Source of the DNA: Dethiosulfatibacter sp. | GTDB lineage: Bacteria; Bacillota_A; Clostridia; Tissierellales; Dethiosulfatibacteraceae | Length of the DNA: 49,744 nucleotides | Direction of reading: 5' to 3' | Assembly: GCA_019084435.1 (NCBI GenBank) | Contig: JAHRFV010000145.1 | Location: 1 to 49,744, forward strand | Shown here: one piece after another, positions 34,800-44,049 of the stretch | How the letters are laid out: every line of letters begins with the position of its first letter | Numbering within the stretch: position 1 is the first letter of the stretch | Position numbers and translations under genes: made by a program | Notes under the pieces: generated by a model | Database searches by the model: none | Told to the model about the DNA's origin: nothing | What the model saw: the letters and a program-made list of their open reading frames with translations, nothing else

Positions 34800-35492
34800 T
34801 TAATCCTCCGTTATGATATATTTATTATCTTCCACAGTGACATAGTATGGCACCGAATCTAAGAGTTTTATCAATCGTTTTAATTGTGGTCTGTCTTCCT
34901 GCATTTCTTTCCACTGTTCCCTGCCTTTAAATACCAGTGGACATGCCACAAATTTCTCAATCCTATCTAATTCAAAATCAAGTTTTAGTTTCTGCGTATC
35001 TATGGTCTTCAGATATGTAAACCCTTCTAAAACACACTTAAGCATGGTCTCGTTACTATCTTCTTTTTTAAGTTCTAGTATAAATACAGTTTCATTCAAT
35101 ACAGATAGCAAGTCAATCTTTCCAGAAACATCACCCCTTCTATTTTTAAGTGGTGTTTGATAATCAATTACTCTACCGATGAAATCATATTCTGAACCAC
35201 CCTTACAGTAATTAAACATTTGCATCGCTGTGATTTCTTCAAGGCGATTAGAGTTCTCAGAATAAACGCCATCGTGACTCTTAACTCTATATGTTGCTTC
35301 TCTTGTTATGCTCGGTATTGACTGAAAAATCAATATATTGTCACAAACAAATTCTGCAACAATTTCACTATAAATCTCATTTGTATCTTTGGTCCTGCCT
35401 CTGTAATTTATGAATTTGTGCTTGTAGAAATTGGAAACATCTTCTAGTGCGTTGTTGCATTTTGAAATGATTTCTTCTCTTGTATATGACAT
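34800..35492 (-). CDS. PD-(D/E)XK-like nuclease domain protein
   Basis: A 230-residue protein, first in its cassette. D127 in SGKIDLLSV and E140-x-K142 in TVFILELKKED are spaced as in the PD-(D/E)XK nuclease core, with a following helix (TMLKCVLEGFTYLKTI). No wider family can be named. The ATG at 35492 lies 4 bases after GGAGGT; the upstream TTG would lie inside that site. It could also be a non-nuclease relative of the fold, so function is inferred from one motif. Confidence 0.55.
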   Translation of the reverse strand: MSYTREEIISKCNNALEDVSNFYKHKFINYRGRTKDTNEIYSEIVAEFVCDNILIFQSIPSITREATYRVKSHDGVYSENSNRLEEITAMQMFNYCKGGSEYDFIGRVIDYQTPLKNRRGDVSGKIDLLSVLNETVFILELKKEDSNETMLKCVLEGFTYLKTIDTQKLKLDFELDRIEKFVACPLVFKGREQWKEMQEDRPQLKRLIKLLDSVPYYVTVEDNKYIITED

Positions 35493-35645
35493 CAAAACCT
35501 CCAAAAAAAAGACCCCTATTTATTTAACCCCTTGAATATTACTTAAATTATAATTTATTATTCGTATGTTTTCAAGCAATTATACTATCAAAACAAAAAG
35601 AGATACATTTTTTTGAAATATACCTCGCGTTATTTTATTATTTTA

Positions 35646-35843
35646 GGTTCTATAATAAATGTTGGGGTGGTAAAACATTCCAACATCTTTTTTTACAAAA
35701 AAAGTAGAGCAAAAGACTAAAACCAGTTAGAATAAAATCACCACAATCCATTAAAGGAGGTTTTAGTAATGCTCTACTTCCATCATTATATTGAAAAACT
35801 GATTGGATTTAAAGATAGAAATCTTTTTATGTTAATAAACTAA
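35646..35843 (+). pseudogene. Left-end fragment of an ISL3-like insertion sequence
   Basis: GGTTCTATAATAAATGTTGG at 35646 resembles ISL3-family ends. A terminator-like hairpin, a leader and an AAAGGAGG site follow, then an ORF of 24 codons (35769-35843) beginning MLYFHHYIEKLIGFKD, which looks like an ISL3 transposase N-terminus. The rest of the transposase is absent, and the sequence runs into the end of the prepilin peptidase gene at 35827. No matching right end was found. It is probably a decayed scar between an accessory cassette and the pilus cluster. Confidence 0.5.
35659..35694 (+). terminator. Terminator-like hairpin in the IS remnant
   Basis: ATGTTGG (35659-35665) and CCAACAT (35680-35686) form a 7-bp stem, followed by C and seven T. 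Many insertion sequences carry such a block against transcription from outside. Confidence 0.6.
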
Positions 35844-36555
35844 TATACCATCTTAATATTTCTTCCCCCCTAAAGATAACAATGAAATATCCTAGAACAA
35901 TAAATGGACCAAAGGGAATAGGGTCTTTTCTAGTTTTAAGACCTGTCCCAAGAAGAAAAATCGATATCAACGCTCCAAGAATAAAAGAAAAAAATATAAC
36001 AAGAAAAATCATCCTTAATCCGACAACAAATCCAAGTGCAGAAATGAGGGTTACATCTCCCTCTCCCATTCCTCCACCAGAGAAAACAACAATCAGGACA
36101 AAAAGTAAACCAGCTAATATAAGACCCAAAAGACTATCCAAGACAGGGAATGATATACTTGATAAAAAATGCAAAAATGTTTTGTGTAATACTGAGAGGC
36201 CAAAAATCGACAACACCAAAGAATCAGGGATAATTTGCTCTTTTAGATCGATTGAAGTAATTACAATCAAGCATGAAGAAATTAAAGAATAGAAAATAAA
36301 ATCCAGATTCTCAATATGGTAAAACCTTAAGTAAATAAGCAGATAAACTATCCCATTAGAAAGAACCACCATAATGCTCTGTAAGTTAGTTTTCCAATTA
36401 CAACACTCATATTGTCCACACTCAAAAAGAAAAGAGCGTAGCGAGAAATGCCACGCAACTATTTCATCCTTAGGAATTATGTATATCAAAAAATTAAGGA
36501 ATAAACCGATTAATAAACCAAAAACAAATACTGTTATTGCCATCAGTGTCCTCAC
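35827..36555 (-). CDS. pilD: Prepilin peptidase (A24 family), reduced N-terminal cysteine motif
   Basis: A 242-residue membrane aspartyl protease that removes leader peptides from type IV pilins. The catalytic Asp residues are in SIDLKEQIIPD (about 103-113) and GGMGEGDV (about 157-164), the usual two motifs, and about seven helices are predicted. The region that normally carries two CxxC pairs for the methylating half has only ECGQYECCN, so methylation of mature pilins may be lost or handled differently. It is the last gene of the pilus cluster; an IS remnant follows. Confidence 0.85.
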   Translation of the reverse strand: MRTLMAITVFVFGLLIGLFLNFLIYIIPKDEIVAWHFSLRSFLFECGQYECCNWKTNLQSIMVVLSNGIVYLLIYLRFYHIENLDFIFYSLISSCLIVITSIDLKEQIIPDSLVLSIFGLSVLHKTFLHFLSSISFPVLDSLLGLILAGLLFVLIVVFSGGGMGEGDVTLISALGFVVGLRMIFLVIFFSFILGALISIFLLGTGLKTRKDPIPFGPFIVLGYFIVIFRGEEILRWYISLLT

Positions 36556-36576
36556 ATTTATTCAAAAGTCATGTTG

Positions 36577-37770
36577 TTACCATTTATTATCAGTTATGAA
36601 ATAGTAAACCATATTGTATTCATCATGTCCATCAGTTTTAATCTTTATTTCTACATCGAATTCTTCATTATTACCATTTTTGCCCGCTGTTGCTTTAAAA
36701 GTTACATTGCCATTCGCCTCGACTGCTATTGTTGAATTATTTACTGTTACTGTAACTTTACCCGAATGCAAGGAAGCATTATAATCCTTCAGTTTTATCT
36801 GTATATCACTTCCAACAGTACCAGTTTTTACTTTAAATCGACTACCACTTTTTTCTGGAGTTTCTCCATCTATTGATACTATTCCATCATTTTCAGATGC
36901 GGTGTTTATAGTCACCCTTGGAACAGTTGCTGCAACCTCTGTCCATTTCGCATACAAGTTTGTATTATTTGAGGGCATCTCAAATGTTCCAGGTGCGGAA
37001 CCATATGAAATGCCAGTGCCATCGCTATTTGTGTACCATCCTGAAAAAGTAAAACCCAATCTTGTAGGATTAGTAGGAAGAGATTTAGTTGTACCGCTTT
37101 CATCTATGATAGTCCTAAGAATTGTCCCTGTGCCGTCGTCACCGGTCCCGTTATTACTCCAAAACTGAACTGTTACATTGACTTCACTGTCGTCCACATC
37201 CAGTTTCTGGAGATATATGCTATGTGCTAGTGAGCTAATCATTGTATTCTTATAATATAAAACATCTCCATTGACTAAATCAACGGAAACATTACTGAGC
37301 ATATCAGGTGAGTTTTCTGTAGTGATAGAAATTCCCAATTCAAACCCGGCTTCTCTAGAGCCTGTCTTTTCAATCTGTTCAAAATCCACATTGATTACTC
37401 CCGACGCATTGTTACTAATATTAAACGAATCCATGTTTCCTGGAACAGTTCTTAGTATTGTTTCTACAACTGAGTCATCAACTTGATACACGTGTTTTGT
37501 TTTAACCAATTTTCCTTCATTGTTAATTCTTAAGGAATAGTATTCACTATATGCATAGTCTTCATCACTGATATCCGTAACATATCTGAGTTCATTTGTT
37601 AAAAAATCTGATGCTATTCTTATGTCTTGTTGTGCAAATCCTTTGCTGGTGCTGATGCTGTGAGATGTAGTTCCCGCGAAAAGAACCGAGTACACCACCA
37701 TTAATACCAATCCAACAATAGCCAGGGTCAGCATCAATTCAATCAGTGTCACTCCTTTTCTTCTTCTCAT
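36577..37770 (-). CDS. Pseudopilin with an InlB-type B-repeat
   Basis: A 397-residue prepilin-like protein. The leader is MRRRKG with cleavage before V7; Glu at mature position 5 (E11) is present and a hydrophobic helix follows. The middle has a B-repeat (LGFTFSGWYTNSDGTG to NLYAKWTE, about 238-282), the module also found in the truncated surface protein at 1-882. A C-terminal beta domain follows. A tip or minor pilin that extends an adhesive module is my reading. It sits 21 bases before the prepilin peptidase. Confidence 0.82.
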   Translation of the reverse strand: MRRRKGVTLIELMLTLAIVGLVLMVVYSVLFAGTTSHSISTSKGFAQQDIRIASDFLTNELRYVTDISDEDYAYSEYYSLRINNEGKLVKTKHVYQVDDSVVETILRTVPGNMDSFNISNNASGVINVDFEQIEKTGSREAGFELGISITTENSPDMLSNVSVDLVNGDVLYYKNTMISSLAHSIYLQKLDVDDSEVNVTVQFWSNNGTGDDGTGTILRTIIDESGTTKSLPTNPTRLGFTFSGWYTNSDGTGISYGSAPGTFEMPSNNTNLYAKWTEVAATVPRVTINTASENDGIVSIDGETPEKSGSRFKVKTGTVGSDIQIKLKDYNASLHSGKVTVTVNNSTIAVEANGNVTFKATAGKNGNNEEFDVEIKIKTDGHDEYNMVYYFITDNKW

Positions 37771-37809
37771 TTTAAATCACCCAACCTTATCAATGTTTCA
37801 TTAAATCAC

Positions 37810-38154
37810 TTACAATCCCGGGACAAAAGATTCAATATCGACTTCTATATTCCCATAACCTGGCAACGTCCCGGATCCTCTGCCTATTCTGCCCTTCACT
37901 TCAACATTATCTTCCACCCCATCACCTAAATCTATAATCAAAGTAATTTCCTCCGATATAGCGTCAGGACTTGTGATGAAGTGATTCGCTGCAGCTTCAG
38001 TATTGATGGTTCTATTTCCAGCTCTACTGATATTGAGTAGACCTGCTCCGAATAAATCAAGCATTGTAACAGCAATCATGGCAATTATAGCTAGGGATAT
38101 CACTAGTTCGATTAAAGTCAATCCTTCTCTATTTTTCATCCTTCTTTGTTTCAT
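37810..38154 (-). CDS. Minor prepilin-like protein (PilV type)
   Basis: A 114-residue prepilin with leader MKQRRMKNREG, then LTLIELVISLAII with E16 at mature position 5. A short polar domain follows, rich in D/E/G. Small size and place between two larger pilus genes suggest a minor pilin. An AGAGGG site precedes the ATG and the next gene begins about 40 bases away. Confidence 0.8.
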   Translation of the reverse strand: MKQRRMKNREGLTLIELVISLAIIAMIAVTMLDLFGAGLLNISRAGNRTINTEAAANHFITSPDAISEEITLIIDLGDGVEDNVEVKGRIGRGSGTLPGYGNIEVDIESFVPGL

Positions 38155-38172
38155 ACTAACCCTCTTTTCATA

Positions 38173-39498
38173 CTAATTGATAAAGAAACTTTCATATCTA
38201 ATAGTATTTGTATCGATACCCTCAGTAATATCTACCGGTATAGGATTGTTCTCAATTCTGCCTTCAGTGGAGTTTTCATAAAACTTATTTCCTTGGTTTT
38301 CATTGTTGGGATATACATTAATAGCATCAGCGATTACTTGACCACCCAAGATTGTTGCAACTTGATAGGTTTCAATCCCCAGATGCACCGTACCAAAGGG
38401 TGCGTATATACTCCCGGTTATCAATCTGTCATTATAGCTGTTGCTGTTTGTCTTAATATTTACATTCTGATTGCCGTTATAAATAATGTGACCATCGATT
38501 TGGGCATTTTGAGGAAAACCTAAGTTGATATTGCCACTATTTACATACAAGTCAGCTTGCACTATGAATTTCCCACTATTTGCTGTTGTGCCGTAATTAG
38601 CATTAGTCATTGAATTTGTTGCATTTGAATCGTTGTACGTGAAAATTCTAAGCTGGTTAATACCATTAGATTTAGAACCTTTTAAATCAACATTGTTCCC
38701 AAAATAAACTGTTCCATTTACATAGATATCCGTTTTTCCATTAAATCGAACAGTACCATCCATATTCAAGTTACCATTAACATAAATGTTGAAATTTTTA
38801 TCAAAAACTTGTCCATTGGTTAGTGAAAAATCTCCATCGCTCTTCAGCCCTTTTACATCGTCAACAATTGAATCATAATCATCCACATATTCAGATAGGT
38901 CAACAGTGGGGAAAGTATGTGCTTTGTAATTCCCTTTCTCTTCATCCGGAACTTTTGATACATACTCACTTGGAATGGATCTGGATTTGCCATTGTTTAA
39001 GATTTCCTGTGGTACCACATCCCCCAAGTAAATAAATAGTTTACCAGTTCCTGGTAGAAACCCTTGAGATGAAATCATTGACGAAGTTGAATAAATCCCT
39101 TTTTTTACCGTTTGAGTTACATTCTGATAAGTTACGCTTGAAGTGACAGTCAATATTTTTTTACCATTAATCGTTTCGTTTTCAACAATAACAGGGCCAG
39201 TAAGATAATCTAAATCCACATCAATCTCTTTAGATACATCAAATCTGTCTACGAAATCTTTCTGTTGCGCTACGTCGTTACTAAATGAATTCAACTTGTC
39301 AATCAAACCTTTCTCAACAATTTCAGCACCACTTCTTGCATAATAATAAGCCTGTGCCTTACCCTGATGGTTGACTGACTGGGTGCTCTCTGCAAGCATT
39401 AAACTAATTGTAAATGCTCCGAGGATCATCAAAACAGCGAATACTATGATTGTAAAAGCTAGAATCGAACCTTTTCTATTCCTTAAATTCTTTTTCAT
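38173..39498 (-). CDS. PilX-like pilus-associated protein
   Basis: A 441-residue protein from the ATG at 39498, selected by the GGAGG 8 bases upstream; earlier in-frame codons lack a site. A short basic start (KKNLRNRKGS) and hydrophobic helix (about 11-31) look pilin-like but Glu at mature position 5 is absent, as in PilX N-terminal domain proteins. The rest is a long Asn-rich beta domain (GNLNMDGTVRFNGKTDIYVN), likely a beta-helix. It may be displayed on the pilus or help assembly. Confidence 0.7.
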   Translation of the reverse strand: MKKNLRNRKGSILAFTIIVFAVLMILGAFTISLMLAESTQSVNHQGKAQAYYYARSGAEIVEKGLIDKLNSFSNDVAQQKDFVDRFDVSKEIDVDLDYLTGPVIVENETINGKKILTVTSSVTYQNVTQTVKKGIYSTSSMISSQGFLPGTGKLFIYLGDVVPQEILNNGKSRSIPSEYVSKVPDEEKGNYKAHTFPTVDLSEYVDDYDSIVDDVKGLKSDGDFSLTNGQVFDKNFNIYVNGNLNMDGTVRFNGKTDIYVNGTVYFGNNVDLKGSKSNGINQLRIFTYNDSNATNSMTNANYGTTANSGKFIVQADLYVNSGNINLGFPQNAQIDGHIIYNGNQNVNIKTNSNSYNDRLITGSIYAPFGTVHLGIETYQVATILGGQVIADAINVYPNNENQGNKFYENSTEGRIENNPIPVDITEGIDTNTIRYESFFIN

Positions 39499-39814
39499 AA
39501 CTATTCCTCCAGTTAATCTTTCAAACAGACTCACCTAGTAATATCTATACTCATTTTTTTGTCTATTTAACATACTAAAAATAATTAAACTTCCACAAGT
39601 AAATTATATCATTTCTATAGAAAAAAATAAAGTAAATCTTCAATGCTTGAATTAATGATATTACAATTAATATACCCAAAATATGAAAATTTATTCATAT
39701 TCAAGGTTCTATACGTTTATTATATAATTATGGAATTACATTTTAATTACAATTTGTATTTACTAGAAAATCTTATGCAAAATATTACACAAATATGAAG
39801 AGTAAGCAATAAAG
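39499..39814. other. AT-rich intergenic stretch, no feature recognised
   Basis: About 316 bases, very AT-rich, between the PilX-like gene and a terminator-like hairpin. No ORF with a ribosome binding site, no clear promoter and no inverted repeat of note were seen, although a promoter for the downstream minus-strand genes may lie here. Confidence 0.4.
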
Positions 39815-39836
39815 ATACAATCCTTTGGAATTGTAT
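39815..39836. terminator. Terminator-like hairpin after the TPR remnant
   Basis: ATACAAT (39815-39821) and ATTGTAT (39830-39836) pair around a small CC/GG extension. The plus-strand side is followed by TTTCTTTGTTTTT; the minus-strand side has a weaker T-run. It may end the pilus transcript before the PilX-like gene. Confidence 0.45.
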
Positions 39837-39864
39837 TTTCTTTGTTTTTAAAAGAGACATTATT

Positions 39865-40026
39865 CTATTTGAAATATTTCTCCAAAAAAGGATATACTTC
39901 TTTTAGTTCAATCAACTGGTTTACCTGTTCCTCAACCTTGTTCTTCTCTCCTGCTATGTTATAAAGATTTGCCAAAGTCAAATGAATAATGGCAATAGAA
40001 CTCACGGTGACTTTTAGACCCCTCAT
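39865..40026 (-). pseudogene. Remnant of a TPR-containing O-antigen-ligase paralogue
   Basis: A 53-codon frame from ATG 40026 to TAG 39865, with no good ribosome binding site. It reads IAIIHLTLANLYNIAGEK..NKVEEQ, which resembles the last TPR of the neighbouring protein (AALIHHRLALIYEENREEK..LVEKH) at its C-terminus. It probably derives from the end of a duplicated gene. A very short functional protein cannot be ruled out. Confidence 0.45.
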
Positions 40027-40078
40027 ACACTTATTAATAATTGCTAACTAACTAAGGATGATAAGATTCAATTTATTA

Positions 40079-42049
40079 TTAATTTTTACCATAGCTTAAA
40101 GCCTTCTCTAAAAATACACTTTCCAACACCTTATGTTTTTCAACCAACTTCTCCTCTCTATTTTCCTCGTATATCAGTGCAAGACGATGGTGTATTAGTG
40201 CTGCTTCAATCATAGTATTAGATTTGCGATTTTCAGGCGAACGTGTTATAGCAAATTCCGATAATTCAGCTGCTTTAAGTAATACTTTTTCAGCTTTATC
40301 AAGTTCTTTATGGTCATAGTAAAACCTAGCTAAGTCCAATTGCCTTGACAGTGTATAAGCACTCAATTCTGAAGCTTTTTTTAGATAGTCCTCTGCTAAT
40401 TGCAACTCATTTTTTTCTAAATATATTTTGCCGAGATGATTAAGAGTCGTAGCATCATAAGGAGCGAGATTTATTGCTTTAAGAGCTGATTTTTCAGCCT
40501 CATTTAATACGTCATCTTGTTCTTTATCATTATTATACTGTGCAAAATACAATTGGCTTTCAGTTAAATGTCCTTGACTATTAAAAGGAAAATAGGCGTT
40601 AGCAAAACCATGGTACAATAGTGCTTTACTATGATTCCCTTCTATTTCATATTCAAAACCCTGAATAAGTATTTCTGTCGAGCTGTATAACCAAAAAGTC
40701 AACAAAAAAATAATTAACAGTCCAGAAGAAATAGTCTTATAAGAAACTTTCAATATATAGTTTTTGTTAGAACTGGCGTCTATTTTTGCTTGTATAGCAG
40801 GTGATTTTACCAATTCCTGATCTTTCGGTTCTTTGACAAGAACACCTAATACTGCAAAGAATAACAGAGTTACAGCTGGAAAATTCCAGCTAAAATCAAC
40901 GAAGATATGTATCAAAAACGCCAGACACCCTGCCAACGCCGCAGGTAGGTAATAGTCATATTGTTTTTTTTCAATCTTTTTAAATACTTTACTGAAGCAT
41001 CCAAGAATAAAGGCTGTAAATATTGAGAACCCAATAATTCCTACCTCTACTAAGATTTGAAGGTAGTGGTTGTGTACAAAACGCGAATACCATTGATTAC
41101 CACCATATTCTAAATAATACGAGGCAAAATAACTTCCTAGTCCAAAACCCTGAAACGGATGATACTTGATTAATCTTATCGCAACCTTCCAAAACTCCAA
41201 TCGACCTGTTATTGAAGTTGGAACAAGAGAATCAAATCGGGTCATGCTGTCAAATAAAGATCTAGCAAATAGGTTTTCTTGGATCAAAGATGTAATATAG
41301 GTAATACCGGCAGCCAAAAGCAAAGAAAAAGCAATACAAATAAATGAATATAGTATATCACTTGAAAGCTGTTTCTTACTTCTTCCTATATAAATAAATG
41401 GCAATGAAAAAACAAAAGCAAGATACGATGCTCTTGATCCTGTCAAAATAAAAGCTACCCCAATTATGCTACCAATAAAAAATAATGTTTTATTGCGCTT
41501 GTGGATAGATAGCCCCAAGACTAGAAGTAAAAGCATAGCCAGATAAATTCCTAACGGATTTGGGTTTGTGAAAGTGCTTTGTATTCTTCTTCCGGCAACG
41601 AAAATATATTCCAATATTCCAAATAGTGAGATGCCTGTTCCCGTTATCAATACGATACGCGCTACGCGGTGCAACTCATCTTCATTAATCGATTTAATCA
41701 ACCCGAAAACCATAACAAAAGAAAAAAGCTGTAACAACTCTATAATTGATCTTACGGGATGAATTGTCCATATAATACTAAATGCACACCAAATCAGAAA
41801 TAAGGACAAAAATAAATTGATTCCAGGAATATATATTAAAATAGAATCTTTATTTTGTATAAAATATCCTATGAGAATAACACCTGTTATCATTATTAGC
41901 CAAAAAATAACATCATGATCAAATCCAGCGTTCAGCAAAGGTGTGATTCCAAGCCACAGATAAAGTGCTGTAACTGGTTTCATAAATTGACGAACCACAT
42001 TTTCTTCATTGCGTTTTTCTAAGTGGTAAATATTCAAGATGGCCTCCAT
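40079..42049 (-). CDS. O-antigen ligase-like membrane protein with TPR tail
   Basis: A 656-residue protein. Residues about 20-450 hold around twelve membrane helices with the Wzy_C core (TGRLEFWKVAIRLIKYHPF, GFGLGSY and FVHNHYLQILVEVG, about 280-335), the signature of O-antigen ligases and pilin O-oligosaccharyltransferases. Residues about 480-640 contain TPR repeats (ATTLNHLGKIYLEKNELQLA). Its place directly after the major pilin gene suggests it could attach glycans to pilins, but wall-polymer ligation is equally possible. Confidence 0.85.
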   Translation of the reverse strand: MEAILNIYHLEKRNEENVVRQFMKPVTALYLWLGITPLLNAGFDHDVIFWLIMITGVILIGYFIQNKDSILIYIPGINLFLSLFLIWCAFSIIWTIHPVRSIIELLQLFSFVMVFGLIKSINEDELHRVARIVLITGTGISLFGILEYIFVAGRRIQSTFTNPNPLGIYLAMLLLLVLGLSIHKRNKTLFFIGSIIGVAFILTGSRASYLAFVFSLPFIYIGRSKKQLSSDILYSFICIAFSLLLAAGITYITSLIQENLFARSLFDSMTRFDSLVPTSITGRLEFWKVAIRLIKYHPFQGFGLGSYFASYYLEYGGNQWYSRFVHNHYLQILVEVGIIGFSIFTAFILGCFSKVFKKIEKKQYDYYLPAALAGCLAFLIHIFVDFSWNFPAVTLLFFAVLGVLVKEPKDQELVKSPAIQAKIDASSNKNYILKVSYKTISSGLLIIFLLTFWLYSSTEILIQGFEYEIEGNHSKALLYHGFANAYFPFNSQGHLTESQLYFAQYNNDKEQDDVLNEAEKSALKAINLAPYDATTLNHLGKIYLEKNELQLAEDYLKKASELSAYTLSRQLDLARFYYDHKELDKAEKVLLKAAELSEFAITRSPENRKSNTMIEAALIHHRLALIYEENREEKLVEKHKVLESVFLEKALSYGKN

Positions 42050-42160
42050 CAGTTTTTAGATTTGTTGCAAACAGATGCTAAAGTGTGTTGAGTAGTCAAT
42101 TCCTTTTATACAAATATATTCTTTGTTCTAAAAATATCTACAGTCCCTCTAATCTGCAAG

Positions 42161-42191
42161 AAAAAAGAGCCAACCAAATCAATTGACTCTT
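42161..42191 (-). terminator. Intrinsic terminator after the major pilin gene
   Basis: AAGAGTCAA and TTGGCTCTT (42183-42191 and 42165-42173) form a 9-bp stem with one G-U pair, followed by TTTT on the minus strand. It lies 130 bases after the pilin stop. The bases between hold no recognised ORF. Confidence 0.7.
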
Positions 42192-42321
42192 AAATCGACT
42201 AGATGCATATGCAAGACGAAAGTGATTCAATCCGCAGTTTTAGGGAGAAAATCACATTTATCCTCACTAAGACAATCATCGAGTTGCTCTGATTGGCCTG
42301 TAAAAAAGATGAATCATAACA

Positions 42322-42693
42322 TCATGGATAGGTTGGTTTCGAACTGTTTGTATCAGTTATATCACCGTTTTCATCTATTGTGATTGTTGTAATAGCAGTC
42401 TGATTGGACCAGTACAATTCACTTGCGTTTAGATAATCTGGAGCTAAAGCTGTAACATTAAATGGAGTATCTGCTGTTCCAGGAAAGGTTCCTTCTTCAG
42501 CATAATAAAGCTGTACTGCTGACTGAATAATTCTTTCCGTAGAATTATCTGCCTTTATCTTAGCATTATCAAGAGTACCTAAAAACCTAGGAATAGCAAT
42601 CAACGCCAAGATTCCTAAAATCGCTATAACTACAATCAGTTCAATTAACGTGAAGCCTTTCTTGTTTCTTTGTTTATTCATAAGCCTAAACAT
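42322..42693 (-). CDS. pilA: Major type IV pilin
   Basis: A 123-residue prepilin. The leader ends at G13, followed by FTLIELIVVIAILGILA with Glu18 at mature position 5, then a helix (KADNSTERIIQSAVQLYYAEEG) and a short C-terminal beta part. No cysteines are seen, so there is no disulfide loop; this is usual for Gram-positive pilins. An AAGGAGG site lies 7 bases before the ATG. A possible promoter TTGAAT-18-TATATA lies about 60 bases upstream. A following terminator suggests a separately expressed, abundant transcript. Confidence 0.9.
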   Translation of the reverse strand: MFRLMNKQRNKKGFTLIELIVVIAILGILALIAIPRFLGTLDNAKIKADNSTERIIQSAVQLYYAEEGTFPGTADTPFNVTALAPDYLNASELYWSNQTAITTITIDENGDITDTNSSKPTYP

Positions 42694-42822
42694 ATTATTT
42701 CCTCCTTGAAATATTATTTTTTTGAGCTATTAGAGCTATATGTGATATATACCCTACTTTTTACATTCTATTCAACTTATTTAAAAATCTTTTAATTTTA
42801 TTAAAAATAATGATTTAATAGT

Positions 42823-44037
42823 TTATTTAACTGTTTGCAACATATCAAACATAGGCATCATCATAGCGACAACTATAAACCCTACGATAACCCCCATAAA
42901 GACAATCATGATAGGTTCCACAAGAGATGTAAGTTTTTGAATGGCTGTATCCAACTCATCATCATAGAAATTGGCGGTCTTATCTAGAATATTATCTAAC
43001 GAACCAGAATCTTCTCCTATTTTAATCATAGATGGTATCATCGGTGGGAAAATACCGTAATGCTTAAGGGGATCCGACATAGGAACACCTTTCTTGACAT
43101 CTTCTGATACTTTTGCCAAAATTCTTTCAACGTATTTGTTTCCTGTGACTCGGCTAGTGATTTCAATAGCTGTTAGTAGCTCAACACCTGAACCAATAAG
43201 TGTGGACATAGTCCTTGTAAATCTGGATGATACAATTTTAGTGTTAATGTCATTTAGAATTGGCATTCTTTTTAATAAAAACTTGTCTTGACCTTCACGT
43301 AGATTATCATTTTCTCTCGTCTTAGCCAAAACATATATAATTAGAGCTATAACTCCTATAACAACATACCATCTGTTTTGTAAGAAATCACTAATTCCAA
43401 GAATGATTAGTGTTGGCGTTGGGAGTGGTACTCCAGTCCCTTCAAACATACTGACAAATGTTGGCATTACAGCAACCAAAAGAAAAATAACGACTGAGAC
43501 TGTTACAAAAGCCAAAACTGCTGGGTAAGCCATAGCACTTTTTATTTTGTTGTTGATTTTGTATTCTTTCTCAAAATGCTGCGACAATCTTTCCATGATA
43601 AGATCAAGGTTACCACTGACCTCGCCTGCCTCCACCATGTTAATCATTATGTTGGGAAATATATCAGCATTTTGCTTCAATGCCTCTGAGAAAGTATAAC
43701 CCTTTTGAAGTTGTTCAAATAGGTCTGCAATGACGCCTTGAAACTTTTTTTTAACGGTTTGTTGTTGTATAATGTCAATACAGTTGATGATCGGAATACC
43801 GGCGTTTAGCATAGCATAGAACTGACGGCAAAATACAGCTAGATCCTTATTACTTACCTTTGAAAATCTCTCGAAAATGCTCTCGGAGTTTGATTTTCTA
43901 ACGGCTTCTTCTATATGTACCGGGAAGAACTTCTTTTCTTTCAGCATCTCTGAAACATCATTGGCGCTGGCTGCGGTGAAGGTGCCTTTCATTCGTTTAC
44001 CCTTGTTGTCCATTGCGGTGTATTTAAAGTTTGGCAT
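42823..44037 (-). CDS. pilC: Type IV pilus inner-membrane platform protein PilC
   Basis: A 404-residue GspF/PilC-family protein. Two T2SSF domains (about 65-195 and 270-395), with FCRQFYAMLNAGIPII at the first and FTRTMSTLIGSGVELLTAIEI at the second, and three membrane helices. It holds the ATPases to the pilus base. It starts 12 bases after pilT with a GGGGG site. The length is normal. Confidence 0.93.
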   Translation of the reverse strand: MPNFKYTAMDNKGKRMKGTFTAASANDVSEMLKEKKFFPVHIEEAVRKSNSESIFERFSKVSNKDLAVFCRQFYAMLNAGIPIINCIDIIQQQTVKKKFQGVIADLFEQLQKGYTFSEALKQNADIFPNIMINMVEAGEVSGNLDLIMERLSQHFEKEYKINNKIKSAMAYPAVLAFVTVSVVIFLLVAVMPTFVSMFEGTGVPLPTPTLIILGISDFLQNRWYVVIGVIALIIYVLAKTRENDNLREGQDKFLLKRMPILNDINTKIVSSRFTRTMSTLIGSGVELLTAIEITSRVTGNKYVERILAKVSEDVKKGVPMSDPLKHYGIFPPMIPSMIKIGEDSGSLDNILDKTANFYDDELDTAIQKLTSLVEPIMIVFMGVIVGFIVVAMMMPMFDMLQTVK

Positions 44038-44049
44038 TTATCGCACCCC

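Noticed and set aside
42192..42321. Possible cyclic-di-GMP riboswitch near the pilin gene
   Set aside because: The region lies downstream, not upstream, of the pilin gene and lacks the conserved GCAAAG/CGAAAGG-type elements.
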